A stretch of DNA of 64,000 nt from Dromaius novaehollandiae. Lineage: Eukaryota; Chordata; Aves; Casuariiformes; Dromaiidae. Made by a program: the position numbers and the translations under genes. Under the pieces are notes generated by a model. It worked only from the letters and a program-made list of their open reading frames with translations, was not told where the DNA came from and did no database searches. Shown in pieces: positions 1 to 13,600 of the stretch. Position 1 is the first letter of the stretch, and the number at the start of each line of letters is the position of its first letter. The DNA lies in NCBI RefSeq assembly GCF_036370855.1, contig NC_088111.1, positions 18,139,501 through 18,203,500 of the forward strand, written 5' to 3'.

Positions 1-2566
1 AAGCCCCTCTGGGCTCTGGATGTAGTACCAGTGTGGGTAATTTCATGTGCCAGTACTTCTGTTCGAACCTGTTACTTGGATAGACTGCAAATGAATTTTT
101 ATGTCTGAGTCTAATTCTGCTCTCCCTTCTCTGAGCAAGGCCAGAGCTAGAAGCTGACATTCGCAAATCAATGTAATCCAAGAATTTTTATCCCTATTTT
201 CTCTATTTCTTCTTGAAACATGCCAGAAACCCTGATATTTGCTAGTATTTTTTTACGTTGCAGTTTTTCAGAGAAAAGACCATACAGAGTTTTTAGGGCT
301 TTAGAAGTGACTACGTATAACTGTTTAAGATGCCCCATCTCATCACTTCTCTTAGGCCGGGAGTGATAACCTAGAGACATGGGAACTGTCTGTAGTCACA
401 TAGTCAGCTCTTAACATCAGCTTTTGGAGAAAGAAGCTCTATTATAAAAATTGTAGATTTTGTTACAAGTAGCATTTTTCTAGGAAGAGCTTTGTTATCA
501 CTAATTACACTGACTGCAAACTCAACATTAAGTCAGTGCTTGTCACACTTCAAGCGCCCATAATCCCCAAGATGTTTCTCTGCCGTGCTGCTTAGATAGC
601 TTGCTATGCTTTTGTACCTCTCTTCCTTGTATAGTAAACTACTTCTAGCACGTAATTATCCTCTGACTTTCACATACTCTGCTGTTTGCTGGCTACAAGG
701 TGGCCATCCCAATGTTTACTGTTTCCGTATCTCTCTGTATTTTGGAAGCCTCCCTTCGCTGCTCTGTCCTCTTTCTGCCTTCCGCCTGCTATGAACAGAA
801 CTATTGGATCAGCTCCAGGTTAAATGGCTTCTTTTCTGCAATTCATCCAGAAGAGTAATGACTGTACTCTCCCGCTCGTATTCGTAGCACTTCAGTCCTA
901 CAGTCTTCTGGCAGAGACAGATACAGATGTTGTTGAGCTTTTAAGCTGAGAGGCCTAGGCTCACTTTTCTGCCTTGCTAAGGTTTCTCTTCATAATCTTG
1001 AGCCTAGTCACCTAGTCTCTCTAGCTCTATCTGTACTGTGAGGTTAAGAGCAGGCTTTCTGTCCACACTGCTGGCTTTGGTTCAAAATGCCTACTTTTTT
1101 TTTTTTTTTTAAAGAAAAGTCAACCTTGGGATTTCTGTTCTCCTGGCTCGCTCAGTCCTGCCCATCCCTTATCTGTCCAGACTATATGAGCAAAGGCTTG
1201 GACTATGTCAAGATACCAGTCAGGCCAGAGCGTTCCTCCAGGAGCTCCAGCCTGATCCGGAGTGCATTCTTACATGATGAGCAATTCTGGACTTAAGAAC
1301 AGGTTCAGATCTGCACTTGTCTGTGTAAATGGGCCCCTTTGGTCCCAGTCCTTCACTGGTGATGTTATATGTTTGACTGTGTGACCCTCACATACTGACA
1401 TGCTGGAGACCATGTCAAGACCTGAGACTGAAGTCAGGTGCCTCAGCTTCTTTGGAAAATCAAGCCTCAACACTCACTGGGCATTTGTCATTAAATACAT
1501 AAAAAATCTATATGTATACTTCAGCATAGATACTGTTTGCATTTAAAATGTACTTAATTATTAAGGCAGTATAATAAGAACATTATTGTATTAATTACTA
1601 CTTTCTTTTCCTGACTCAGTTCAAGACATTTCAATCATTTTCTGTTAAAGAATTGTATTTTCTTAAAAGGTGGTGTTTCTGAGCCACATCTGTCCTCCTG
1701 CTGAGGAGAAATAGGCCACTGTGGTCACTTTATGCAGATGCTGTGGTTCAGTTTTACACCTCTAATTTACAGGTTATTAATATGTTAAGAGAATACTTCC
1801 TCCCTCTGTTCATAATAGGTAGGCAGGTACTCCAGTGTGTTTGGCCATTATAGAGGCAAGATTTGCAGGGAGATATAGTATCTCTTTTTAGGCCACTTGG
1901 TATAATTGAGAAAAATGGACACACTTTCAGGCTCAAGAGTCCTTTCATGAGGTCTGTCTAGATGCAGCAAAACTCAAACTAAATGCAGCTTTGACACAAT
2001 TGCTCCTAGTTTTGTTCTTTTAGTCAGTTCAGAGACTTGAAGGGATAGGATTTAGTCTCCCATGAAGCAGAAAAGAGTGTTGGCAAGGGGAGGCATGACA
2101 AACTGCTAGTTCCTGTGGTACAGAGAGAAAATCGAATCCTTATTCTCTTCATACAGGGAGGAATAAGAAGGGGCAGGTTGAGAAGGAAGTTTTAATGCAC
2201 TATGTAGCTTGTATCTCCATTGTAGTTCAAGATTTTTAGGCTCTGGTTCAAAAAGCAGTCAACTAGCTTTAGCAAGCCAGGAAGGCTCATGTTGGTACAA
2301 GAAGGGAAGAGGCATGGAGCTGAGAAAAAATGGCTAGGAAGATAGTAGCCAAACTGGCAGATGCTGGCTTATTGAGTTTGTGAAACTACAGCCTGTTTTA
2401 CAGTGATTCACAATTGCAGGCAAGTCTCCTGCTTGATGTGGCTTATTAAAATTAAATCCACGTGTCACTAATCATTGTTTTTATAAATAAAAGAATACAT
2501 TGATCATCTGTACCTTCTAATTGAAGGTTGTAAATGTGAATAAAAATGCATAATGCACTTTCATTC

Positions 2567-2690
2567 TGTCTGGCAAGAGATAAGTGAGGCAGTTATACAA
2601 ATGAAACAGCAGATGCATGGAGAAGTTAAGCAGCCCTTCCCAGGGTCACACTATGGGTGAGCAGTGGAATTTGGAGTAAGACTGTGTTTT
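2567..2690 (-). repeat. MIR-like SINE relic
   Basis: Contains gagaagttaagcagcccttcccagggtcacac, matching the antisense MIR core (GAGAGGTTAAGTGACTTGCCCAAGGTCACAC) from memory, with GTGAGCAGTGGAATTTGGA after it. Strongly diverged. Confidence 0.5.
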
Positions 2691-2879
2691 ATCAGAGTGC
2701 CAAAAAATACAGAAAATAAATTCTTGCAGTGTTCTAAGGTCTTAATCATCTGCAATGTAAAGAAGCCTCTTGACTGAAACGGGCTATAGACCCCTAGTTT
2801 GCAACTGGTTAGTTGTTCATGTGCAGACAGGGTGGATGTTGGGATGAGGAAAGCAAAACCTTGTCCTAGAATGTAGACG

Positions 2880-3150
2880 TTACCGTGCCAGGTCAGATGA
2901 AAGGTCCACCTAGCCTGGTCTCCTGTCTCCAGCGCTGGCTGAAAGAAAATGCCAAGGGGAGAGTGTAAGAACTTCCCTCGGTACTCTCCCATCCTTCAGC
3001 TGTTTCAACCTCCATCAGGGTTTCCTGAGCTGAATGTGATTTCTGCATACTTGGTTTAACTCTCAGTAGATTTTTTTTCTTTTCTAAGAACCTGTGCAGT
3101 CTCCCCTTGAACTAAAGTGATTTTTTTAGCATCCACGCTACCAGAAGTGG
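2880..3150. repeat. old sauropsid-type interspersed repeat fragment
   Basis: The phrase with ggtcagatgaaaggtccacc, then ctagcctggtctcctgtctcc, resembles a repeat common in reptiles and birds whose units carry GGTCAGACCAAAGGTCCATC followed by a CTAG and CTGTCTCC phrase. The family is recalled, not searched, and its class (SINE or CR1-derived) is uncertain. Confidence 0.45.
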
Positions 3151-6100
3151 CAGATTTTGAAGTGACATTGTGATTACATGTGCAGATCTATCATTTCAGC
3201 CTCATTCAGACAAGAGCTCTGAAATGCATTTTGGAATCATGAATCAGTTCAGAATCTCTCCTGTTCCTAGTCTAGTACTGGCTCATTGTGCAGGCCATGG
3301 CAGACTGGTACACGCTGTGCTTGGAACAAGGTAGGCCGTGGAAATGCTACAGAGTGAAACAGAAATGATCTACACTTGCAGAGCAGACAGGCATGGGGAC
3401 TTGCGCTTGTCCATATTAAATCACCGTCTATTCCTCTATCCACTTTTCAGCTCCCATATCCAAATGTTTTGGAAGCTCTTATGCTTCCCTTTAATGTTGA
3501 CATTAAGGGCATTTTTGTCCTGTTTGTATTGAAAAGACTGTTTCACTATCGAAGCAATAACAGCTTCAACCTCATTTGGTATTTATTGTAAGAAGGCAGC
3601 TTTATCGCACTCTAAATGCTGCTCAGTAAACAGTCAGTCCGAAGTCAGACAATGAGAGCGCAGCTTTCTTGGAGCCTTTTACCTTTCCAGAACTGCACCC
3701 AGAGGATCAACGTGATAATGATGTGTTGGCAGACAGGTTAGCAATTGTACCTCGATAAAATCTTAGTCTGTGAAAACCTGCGCAGTTAAACACAGCAAGG
3801 ACGAAAATGTCTGGATGTGGCAAATGAGGAGAATAGAAGTTTTTTGTTAAGAAAGCAAAGTGTCTCTCCCTGGAGGTCATAAAACCAAATATGCAACAAT
3901 CAAACCCAACCAGAGGCCGACTCACCAATGCCAGCTTTTCCTGTGCTATAGCCAGGCCTGTGCATGTTCCTCATCTTGCCATGGATATATTTCACGGAGG
4001 GATTGCACATGGAGTGGCATATATCCGAAGCATGCTGATGCTGCTGTTACGTCAGACATTCAGGGTCTTGAGGTGATGATAATGTTTAGCCTCCCTGTCC
4101 TAGTTTTCTTGCTAAATTTGAGCTTGTGAGTGTAAAGTAGGAGCTGGCTAGCAGACACTGGGCAAGGGCCAGAGATAACCTTTTTGCAGTGTGCAGGGTA
4201 TGAAGGCTGAAATTGCCCTCTTTTTTAATCTTTTAGGGGGAAAAGGGAGGTTTGACACAACAGCAAGAAATAGCTCCACTGACCTGTTTCTAAATCCCTT
4301 CCTACAGTACACAAGCTAAAAAGTAGGAAAGTCATGATCTGGGTTTGTTCTCTGTTGAAATGGTCAGACTTCTCTTACAGAAATCCTCTCTCCAGCTTGT
4401 GACAACGTTCAGACATCTGCTACTGCATTTCTAGAATGCTTTCCTTCTCTCTAGCCTCCCCGAGGTGTGTAGAAACCACAGACGTGCTGTAAATCTGAAG
4501 GGGAGTGAAGGAATTCGATTAGGAATATACAACAGCTGCCTCCTGTTTGTTCAGAGCCTTGCTCACATTGAGTTCCTGCGGGTGTCACCTGCCTGATTGT
4601 TAGAAATATATGTTAAATAACTAATCTATTTCTTCCCTTCTCTCTGGTTCCTAAAGGAAGCTATTATATCTGGGAGTCCAAGATCAAGAAACATATGCAA
4701 GTGCATTTATCTTTACAAATACAAGATGAACAGATCGCACTTTTTCTCAGTGTTGCCTTCCTTTCTATGGTGGAAACGATTCTTGATAGGGAAAACGTGC
4801 TGAAGCACCCTGCACTTTCCTAGGCATCATTCCAACGCTGTGTGATCCCATCAGCCCTGATCTTTCGGCTTCTTCCGCAGGGACAGCTGCCTCTTACTGG
4901 CACGCAGCTTAGTGCAGGATGTAGTCTCCCTTTTTACCTTTCCAGAGTCATTCCTCCCAGTCAGCATATCCAGAAACCGTTAAGAAACAATGGACAGGAC
5001 GTCCCTGCTGCTGCAGTCAGAGGCACTGGAGCTTGTGTTGTTTTAAGCCCAGAAGAAAGTGTTTCATCTCTGCCACTCTGGAAGATTTGTCAAGGGTCTG
5101 TTTCACATGCGCACTTCAGCCACAGACTCAAGAAACTGCCAGTCTCCTTTTGATGTCCCAGCAATTCCATCATGTCAAGGCCTGAGTATCAAAAGTACCA
5201 GGAATCTGCAGGTCACATACTCAGTGGGGCTTGCAGGTACCCTGCACCTCTTGCCTTTGGAGGCCTGCACCTGGCTAGACTTTGATGTCTGCACAGAAGG
5301 GAGAGCTATAGCCCTTTTGTGGTGCCAGACAGGCAGTGGTGAGTCAGGTATGAATAGCAGCCTCGACACAGGCTCTGCTGGGCTTATAACTCTTCATACC
5401 TTTCCTTTCCATGTAGGGTTTGCGATTTTTGTGCTTGGAAGCTTTGAAAATCCACATCTGGTTTCTTGGTGATTAACAATAGATGAACAGAAACTAGAAA
5501 CACAATAAATCCTTCAATCTGGTCAGACTGCTGCTGTCTTCCTGATGGTTCTTCATGAGCCCTGATGTTTGCAGGCCTCTCGTTGCATGTCTTGGCAGAT
5601 GGGCCTTGATCCAAAGTCTGTGAAAGTGAGATGAGCAGGTTTGGATTTTGCTTATCATGGTGGTGGCAGAGGAAGAGGACTAGAGAGGCATAAAGAATGC
5701 GTCATGCAGGAAGGTGTTTGGCTATGTATTAATGGTATTCGACTTCTCCAGCTGTTTAATGATGTATGAAGTCAAGGGGGACCATTTTCTAGTTGCATCT
5801 GCCCTCAAAGCAGCTCACAGCCTTGCAGGACTCTACCAAACTGGTATTGATCTCCATGAGCTTTTAAAAATAAATTCTTCCTTTGTGAACGCCACAAAGT
5901 GCAGTTTTACCCTGACTGGGACTCTGTATGTGTGGCATACAGCAGCTCCTTGTGACCGTGCTTCCGAAACATGCTGGAATGTATTTTTCTAGTAAAGCAA
6001 AGCAAGTTCTAATTGCAAACCCCATAAAAACATTTTGGAGAGTCAAATTAGTCTCCTCTTCCTTGCCTCTTCAGTTCAAGCAGGAAGGAAAAAGAGTCAA

Positions 6101-6844
6101 CATTATAGGTACTTTAGGAGCCACTGGCTTTGAATGTCAGTGCTTAAAGGAAACAAATCTGAGAAGGAGGAAACTTGACATAATTGCTGTTCTGATTTTA
6201 AAATATTTCTATGTGAATCTCTATAGATTCCCATCCTCTAGATAAGAGTCTGAAAGGTCTTTTGCTTTAGTGATATGGCTCACTGCTGGGCATTACTGGG
6301 ACTGCGTGGCTGGGGAAAGGGCAGCAGTCAAGCCTTTTGGAAACGCTCAGCACATAATAAGAGTTCAGGTCCTAGAAAAGGGGCTGCCGTTTGAAGTAAC
6401 AGAAATTAATTTGTCTTAACTTGGAATAGAGCTTCCTCCCTCAAATCTGTTCGTCTTTTCCTAACAGAGCGGTGTTCAGGTGCGCGTGCTGTGTCAGCAA
6501 AGTCAAATGCATATTGGGAGAGAAAAGGTTTTCCTGTATGCCTTCAGCCCATGCTATGGCAGCTGCAATACTGGAGGAGAAGGAGATGCTGTAGGTCAGA
6601 AGTGGTGGACTTGAGACGGGCAACTAGCTCCCAAGCAGATTTCCTTTTCAGGAAGGTTATATAAAAAAAAAAAAATAGCCAGAAGTATGCTTATCCTGAG
6701 CAACAGCTGTAGTGGACTTGATTGCTGTACTTTGGCAATGCCTAGAAAACTCTGCTGAGGGCAGGGCCTTGCACTCAGGGATACAAACACTCACGCATCA
6801 GAAGGCAGTCCCCAAAGGACTTGCAGATCAGAGAGATCAGGCAA

Positions 6845-6965
6845 AGGATTTATCCCTATTTTCTGGGTGAGGAGGTGAAGTGGAGGAAAGGGAGGTGTCT
6901 TGTCCAAGCTCACACTGGGAATTTGCATTAAGAGCTCAGGACTGAATGCAGATCTCCAAAATGAG
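6845..6965 (-). repeat. MIR SINE relic
   Basis: Reads along the antisense MIR core: ttatccctattttctgggtg, aggaggtgaagtggagg, cttgtccaagctcacactggg, ending at gcagatctcc. Similarity to the MIR consensus is clear by eye despite divergence. Confidence 0.65.
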
Positions 6966-9013
6966 AGCAAAATGTTTCAGCTGCAAGTCTGTCTCCCCAT
7001 GGTAAGGTCATGGTAGGTTGTCCTGACCTCTCTGGTGAAGTGTCGTGTCTTGCTGTCAAGCACGGGGTTAATGTATACCCTCTGCTGAGTAAGAACATGA
7101 AAGTCATTCATACCCTGCAGATCCGTTGTAGGCAGCTGCACAGATTAGTACAATGGCAAGCACTGCATGCAGACGAAAAACTGCAAATGCTCACAGGCTT
7201 AATCTTGGATATGCATTTGCTTCTGCTCTTTGATGGCTCCAGTTGCTATAAACCATGGCGATGCACTGAGATTAGATTTGAATCCAAAGGTGCAGTGAAT
7301 TACAGTCTGCTCATTACTAGCATTTTACCTAATTATCACTCTGTACAGTCTGTCCTAGCTGAATTCGTATCGTCTGTAAGTAAACATAACCAGCTTTCGC
7401 CTACTTGGAAGCTGCGTGAGCCTCTGTGGCCAGAGCGATGCAGCACTAATGCCGTAGCAAGCTGAGCCCAGCTAAATTGTACCCAATAAATTTCAAGCGA
7501 CATACCCCCCGTGCCTGCCAACTCTCCCTGTTTGGTGTGGACAACTTCTCTCTTTCCTGCCTCCCCGCCAGTACACAAATGCACTCCGGCCATCTGTCAT
7601 GTCTCTTGCTCCCACGCAGAGAAACTTGTTTTTTCAATATCTGAAAAATAAAGCATGCCTCCCACCTTTGCCACAGAGGGTCTTGTATTAATGTGGAAAA
7701 TCTGCTTTCTCTCCTGCGTAGGCTACAGCATACTGCACACCCTGAAGCTCCAGGCCCTCCACATCCCCTAGTGTCCCCTGTGAGTGCCCTGGAGTTGTGC
7801 CACGAGACCTAATGCTGATCCCACAGACACTAGTTCAAAGGTGCTCCTGGCTGAAACCAATGTAAGGATCAAAGTCAGGGCAGTATTTGATTCTCTTCTT
7901 TCTCCAGCTGCAGCAGTCAGTTAGATGCTCACAAGATGTCTTTACACTGATGGTCTGCCAGTGTCCTGCAGGTCTTCTGCTGGCAATCTCATTGGTGATT
8001 TTGCACTGTCTTATTTTATCACATCACCTTCTTTGATTTCCTGATTCTCTTTTACATTCAGGATGTGTCTCATCTTTTTCTCATCAGTAAATTTCAGGAG
8101 CTCTCTTCTGCTTTCTCCTTTGAAGTAATAATTCCCTATCCAGCACTTGATGCTGAGTCTTGTACATACCAAAATTACAGTTAAACTCTTGGACCCATCT
8201 ATAGACAATGTAGATCTATTGTCTCCTAAGGATGTTGGTTGTAGTTGTCTCTGAATTTACATAGTTTGGTCTAGCATATATCACAGTAAATATCTCTAAA
8301 GCTTGGCAGGAGATTCTCTTTCCAGGAATTCTCTGGAGACAAATCTCCATTGCCTCTGTTGTCAGCAAGCAGGTGGGTAGAGGACACGGCTTTTTGTTTA
8401 GAGACATGAGGTGCTTTAAGCTGTCGGCCGTGACATAGCAAGGTTTTTGGCAAATTCTAGATGTGTTAGCCAGCTTTTTGTTATGCCTAACCAAAATCAA
8501 ACTTGCAAAGGGAGCAAAAGGGACCTGTGTTGTTTTGGTACTTTGGGAAGTACAAAGGAGGTTAGAGAGGGCATATTTTAAAGTTGCTTTGTTCTCATGC
8601 TGAAAAGACAGATTTTGTCAAGATTGCAAAGACACATATCTGATGTGGAATAAACTAGGAGATAAGATGACAGGAGGTAAATAGATGGTGAAATCTGATA
8701 CTCACAGCAGGGCTGTTGAATAGGCATTTGGTTAGCACTGAGTGACTTCCAGTGGCTGCAGAAAGCAAGGCGGAGAGAAGTGAAATGTTTTCCCTTTGCC
8801 CAGGCAACCCACATGCAGAATTTCCCCATCAACTCCACTCTACGTGTTCCCACCCCTTCCAGGGAGCTGCAAAGGAAGGCCACACTGGCATCTTCCCCAT
8901 TTCAGGTGACCCCTACATATCCAAAAGTAGCAAAACAAGACACAAGTGTTTTCTCCCTTTGCAGTAAATTCCTTCTAACCCTTCTTCCACCAGTGAGAAC
9001 TCCCCCTGCCTCT

Positions 9014-9065
9014 GCACCTCTGGCTCTCAGCAGGGAATTGCACCTCTGGCTCTCAGCAGGGAATT
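9014..9065. repeat. 26-bp perfect tandem duplication
   Basis: Two identical head-to-tail copies of a 26-mer beginning gcacctctgg and ending gggaatt. Absence of any mismatch implies a recent event. Confidence 0.95.
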
Positions 9066-10578
9066 CTTGACATTTGCCTTGGTGCTGCCTAGGATTTCTG
9101 TGAGATCGATACATGCTGGAAGGTCTGAATAGATCAGAATATCGGGGCTCTCTAAGGAACTGATCGCATGGAAAAGAAGGGTTTTTATTCTCTAAGCACC
9201 AGAGGAGAGGAAGGAGTATACCAGTTTAGTTCAGAGAGTCAAGGTGTCCTACCCCTGAAATCCTGAGGAGCTGCCATGCTGTGTATACAGGAGCCACAGA
9301 AGGCCAGTGTTTGGTTGATCTGTGGCCAAACCTAGGACAGTCCTTTTATTTGTTTTGCCCTGTTTTCAGATTCAAGTGAATTCTACAGATTTGTACAGAT
9401 TGACCTGTTCTGAACTTCTCAAACTTCACATGGGCAGATGGGAAGCAAGTAGAGGTTTGCATGGAAATCCTTAAAACAGTTATACACATGGTTCCACTTA
9501 ATATTTTCTGTCCTGAGTACGTAGAGTTTTACAGAAGGCATTTTGGGAATGAGTCATGTACTGAATAAGATTACTGAATCAGACTTGCAGGAAGTGGGAT
9601 AGAGAGAGCCCTTAGTAGCTTCCCCGTCATTTTTCCCAAACTTTAGCCAGAGCTATTGTTTTCTTGCTGGACATTCAGTGTGTGATAACTTTGTCCCGCA
9701 TAACAGAGTGCTAGCTAAAAAGCATAAAACCTATTTCACTTCATGCTTCGTGTGTTAAGGAACTTTCTTGTAGTTTGGCATTAATGGCAAATAATCAGTC
9801 CTCTTTTCTGGAAGAGTTTTATGCTAAGTCCCATTTGTGATTTTTTTCCAAGAATTTGAAGCCAGAACACTTGCTTAGATCTGATATCCTGTGTATTACA
9901 GGACACTAAATTTTACCCTGTTATCCTTGAACCAATGATTTGTTAGGATTTGAAGAAAACAAGAAATGGAGAAACCTGACTCTGCCCCTAGCATCCTGTT
10001 CATTGGAACAAGGATTGATCACCCTTATGGTGAGAAATCATTGCTATATCTTAGTTTGGAATTCAGTTGGCTTCAGCTTCCAGCCCCACATTCTTGTGTC
10101 TTTCTCTTAGCAATTTAAGAGCTTGTATGCCCTAAGATTTTCTCCTGATGAATACCTGTACACCACAATCATATCATCTCTCAGCCAGATTTCCAGTAAG
10201 CTAAATAGATTGAGCTACATGACCAGGAATTCTCCCTGCTTGAAGGTTTATGCCACAGGCAAGAAATTGTTATCAAGTTCCTTATGCATGAGAAGTAAAC
10301 GCTTGTTCTTCAAACAGTTATGTGCCCTGGCCTACAGAACTGTCATAGTGGCATAAGGTAGCTGTGGAAACATGATCTTGACTGGAATTACTCCAGTATC
10401 TCAGCCTTTCCCTCTCCCACCTTCTCCTGAGCTCTGTGGCTTAACAAGTGGGATGACCTTACATGCATTGGGATCTTACCCTCTCACTGCCTCTCTAAAA
10501 GGTAAACTCTGAACTTTTTCGTTCTCCTTCTCTGTTAACCATGAGCCAGTCTTTATGGTGTTTTTCTTTGCTCTGCAG

Positions 10579-10634
10579 GAAGATCTGGCAAACGGATCGT
10601 GGGAACAATGCACGGTGGAGATACAGAGGACGAC
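10579..10634 (+). CDS. CLUAP1: CLUAP1 penultimate coding exon
   Basis: The exon is bounded by a strong acceptor (pyrimidine tract ending ctctgcag) and a consensus donor (gtaagt). It encodes RSGKRIVGTMHGGDTEDD, close to the remembered human CLUAP1 segment RPGKRIVGTMQGGDSDD. It starts with two bases of a split codon and ends in phase 0, so it joins cleanly to the last exon at 14728. CLUAP1 (IFT38, qilin) is a coiled-coil subunit of the intraflagellar transport B complex and is required for building cilia. Confidence 0.88.
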
Positions 10635-13600
10635 GTAAGTAACCATCCCACACGCCTGCAGAGCTTCTCTGACAGTGCTTTAGAATTACCACCCTCTCCT
10701 CAGCTAGGAAAACAGTTTCTTACCTGGCAAATCTTCATGCCACAGGCCTGCCTCTCCCTTCCTTTCCTCCAGCTATCTGCATACACACATACGTTCCCAT
10801 TTTTATTTTGCTCATGGAGTCTCCGGGCCTTGGCCAGTGCATTAACCTCAGCTTGCAGCGCGTAAACAGTGGTACATGTGCTGCAGGAATGCTGCCATCG
10901 TGCTGTTCTGCTGAGCTGTTGGGACAGATTGCTGGGAGGAGGGGATCAGTTCAGTGTAGCGGGAGTCAGACATACGGATCTGTGCATATGCACTGCTCCA
11001 AAGTCATGCCGTGACTTGTAGCCCTCATACTGGCCTGTGTTAACACACAGCATCTCAAGCATCAGTCCTTCAGCTACTGTGTCAGGATGAGAGCTGAACT
11101 GTGATCTCTGTGCCCCTGGAGATCCCTGCTTTGCAGATACAGCCATCCCATGGCTCCTTCCTTTGTAGCTGGTTTAGGCTGACGTGAGCAGACGGTGCCT
11201 CACAGGTGCGCACAGGCTTGTACAGCCGGCAGGTATTCTGGCTGCCGTGCTCAGCCTGCTGCAGACAGGCGATCTTTCTGTGCTTCTGGACGCTCTAAGT
11301 GGTACGTCTGTACTAGGAAGTAAAACAGGGCCTCTTGCCCTTAACACATCTGCCCTGGTATGTTCTGCATCCATACAGTACACCATCCAAAAAGGTGCCT
11401 GCATCCAAACCGCCTACAGTGGGGATGTCCTATTCTCCAGATGGTGCTAGGATATTGTCTGGGAGAGTGCTAGTTAGCACAGGTCAAAATTGTGCTAGGC
11501 AGTAGTACAAACACTTAAAAGCTGTGATGACGGTGGACTAGACCTTGAACCTGTGCTGTCTGTTAATTTGCAAGTATAGATGTAGCCTTTCTGTCTCTCT
11601 GTCCAGTGGACACGGGCCCTACCAATGTTGCCTGTCTAGGTGAGGAGGACATGCTAGAAATTCAGACAACTTGTCTGGGCCAGCAAGAAGCCCTGCAGTA
11701 CTGGGGCATCCTCAGTCTCTCTCTGTCCTGCCCTGCCTTTTGCCACCTTCATGCCATAGAAATTAAACCTCTTTGAAACAAAGAATTTGCTCTTTCAATA
11801 AGTCCTTCGCAAAAGCCCATTATAGACTGCAGACCCTGGGTGAGCAGCAAAACACTGGCTTGGATCAAAAAGCCGAGATTAATGGACAGTCATCATCAAC
11901 TAGCAAAAGCTGCTTTGTCATTCTGCATTGGGAGTGGAGATGTTGAGCCTTACAGTGAGACAGAGCCCTACCCTGTAATCCAGCATTTGGGGCCTTTGGG
12001 TTTATCTATTGCAACTCAGAGCTCCAGTGAGGTTTCAGCACAGCAGCCTGCATATTACGTAGTTACACATGGGTCTCAGAGCACAGCACCTGCTGACCAC
12101 AGGCTGCTTCAGAGACTCTGCCCTCACAGTCAAAGCCCCTGATACTGTTGCATTGCCTACCTTAGAGACCTCCAGCGAGAGATGTGTCTCACCAGAGCCA
12201 AAATGGACTGTTAAGCCCCAGAGTCCCAAGGAAAAGATTTAAAATTGGAGGGAAGCTGACGGGGGAAATCACTACCAGAGGAGACAAGAATAGCAGGAAA
12301 CTCCTAATGTTCACCACCAAATACAAAAGCCATTCTTTGGCACAGTTGTCTGACACTGCTGTTAACCACACAGAGGTCTGGGCAGACTTTCTCCTGTAGG
12401 CAGGGCCAGAAGAGAGAAAACACCTCTGCTCTTCTGTGTTCCCCGTAGGAAGACACAAGCACTCTAGTGTTAAGAGAGTTAAGTTTCTTATTAGAGAGGG
12501 AAGAACTGCCTTTCATTCTTCCCATCTTCACATTTTCCCTGGAAAGGAGCTTACCTGGCCATGCTCTGCTGTTTTCTCTGCCAGAATGGATCTGGTTAAA
12601 GCTGTTTGGTGCCTTTTGGGGAACGATTTATGCCTTTGGTATTCAGATCCATCTCTGGGTAGGGATGGGAGCTGCCAGTGCTTTAGGTGAAGGTGTTGTG
12701 ACCTTAGTTTTTCCTGTCCCCGTGAGCTTCCGTGACCTGCTTCTAAGGCAGCCCATGGGAGTTTAGGAGGCTGTAGCGGGACACTCTGCAAAAAGGGGAT
12801 AGGAGACTACAAGGGAAGACCTCTGCTCTGCACGTGGGAGGCTGAACTTCCTTAGGACTCACTGCATTAGCACTTGGACTCTTGGCAGCAAGTTATGTCT
12901 GGGTTTGTTAAGTTTGTTGAAGATCACTGAGCAGGTCGGTGGGAGCAGGGCTGGCCTGCTCGGCAGAGCATATGAGATGCTGCTCTGACTGACTGTCCTT
13001 GACCACGTTCTTACCAGTTTTGGCTATAGATAGTCATCTTGTCCCTGCTCTGTCCCATGTGTTTTCCTCTGCAATCTCTCTTCCTGTCAGACTTTCCTTT
13101 TGTTTTTAACCACATCCTGTTTGTGACCTTCTCCCATGTCTCCCTGTTGGCACAGCCCCAGCACATCCAGGTGTGGAAAGCCAAGGTCTTCTGCCTCTCA
13201 GGGCCCTCAGCTGCAGCTACTTTGGTCATGTCATGGCCCTGCCCTCTTGATGCAGCATCTTAGCAGGCATCAGGGCTGAGAGGCTTGCTGGGGATGCTGA
13301 CAGGTATCTGTGTGTCTGAGGCCAGGGAAGGAAACTAGTGAGGCTGGTTTGAACCTCTCAAAGAGTTAATCAGGCTATGGAGCTGAGACCCCAAGAGCCA
13401 CCAGCTGTGTGCCAGGCCCCAGTTGGTTCTTTGCTAGTGTGGCTCCCCTTCCTTCCTCCTCTCCCCATGTCTGGTGAGACCTTAAGCTGTGTTGGTGATC
13501 CTGGGCCTCCTGTCCAGCTCAGGGCATCCCTACCTTTCCTTGTGAGAGAGTTCCCCCTCTCTGTGGAGCAGGGCTTCTCTTGCAGCTCTATGCTGTGAGA

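Larger units (their letters stand above)
1..10578 (+). other. CLUAP1: CLUAP1 intron (no coding exon recognised)
   Basis: This 10.5 kb stretch precedes the first CLUAP1 exon I can identify. I looked for the expected upstream CLUAP1 peptides (the coiled-coil segment and the MEMLMQG-like segment just before the GKRIVGTM exon) and did not find them, so I read it as one long intron. It is AT-rich in places (about 1490-1680), holds a T-run at 1091-1108, two MIR-like relics, one reptile/bird-style repeat and a 26-bp tandem duplication. The open frames here (for example 7010-7465) have no recognisable domains or splice context. A small missed exon cannot be excluded. Confidence 0.6.

Noticed and set aside
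1091-1108. T-run as the tail of a retrocopy
   Set aside because: No gene-like sequence upstream on the opposite strand and no flanking target duplication.
7010-7465. 151-codon plus-strand frame in the CLUAP1 intron
   Set aside because: No domain and no splice sites in a consistent phase. Codon content looks random.
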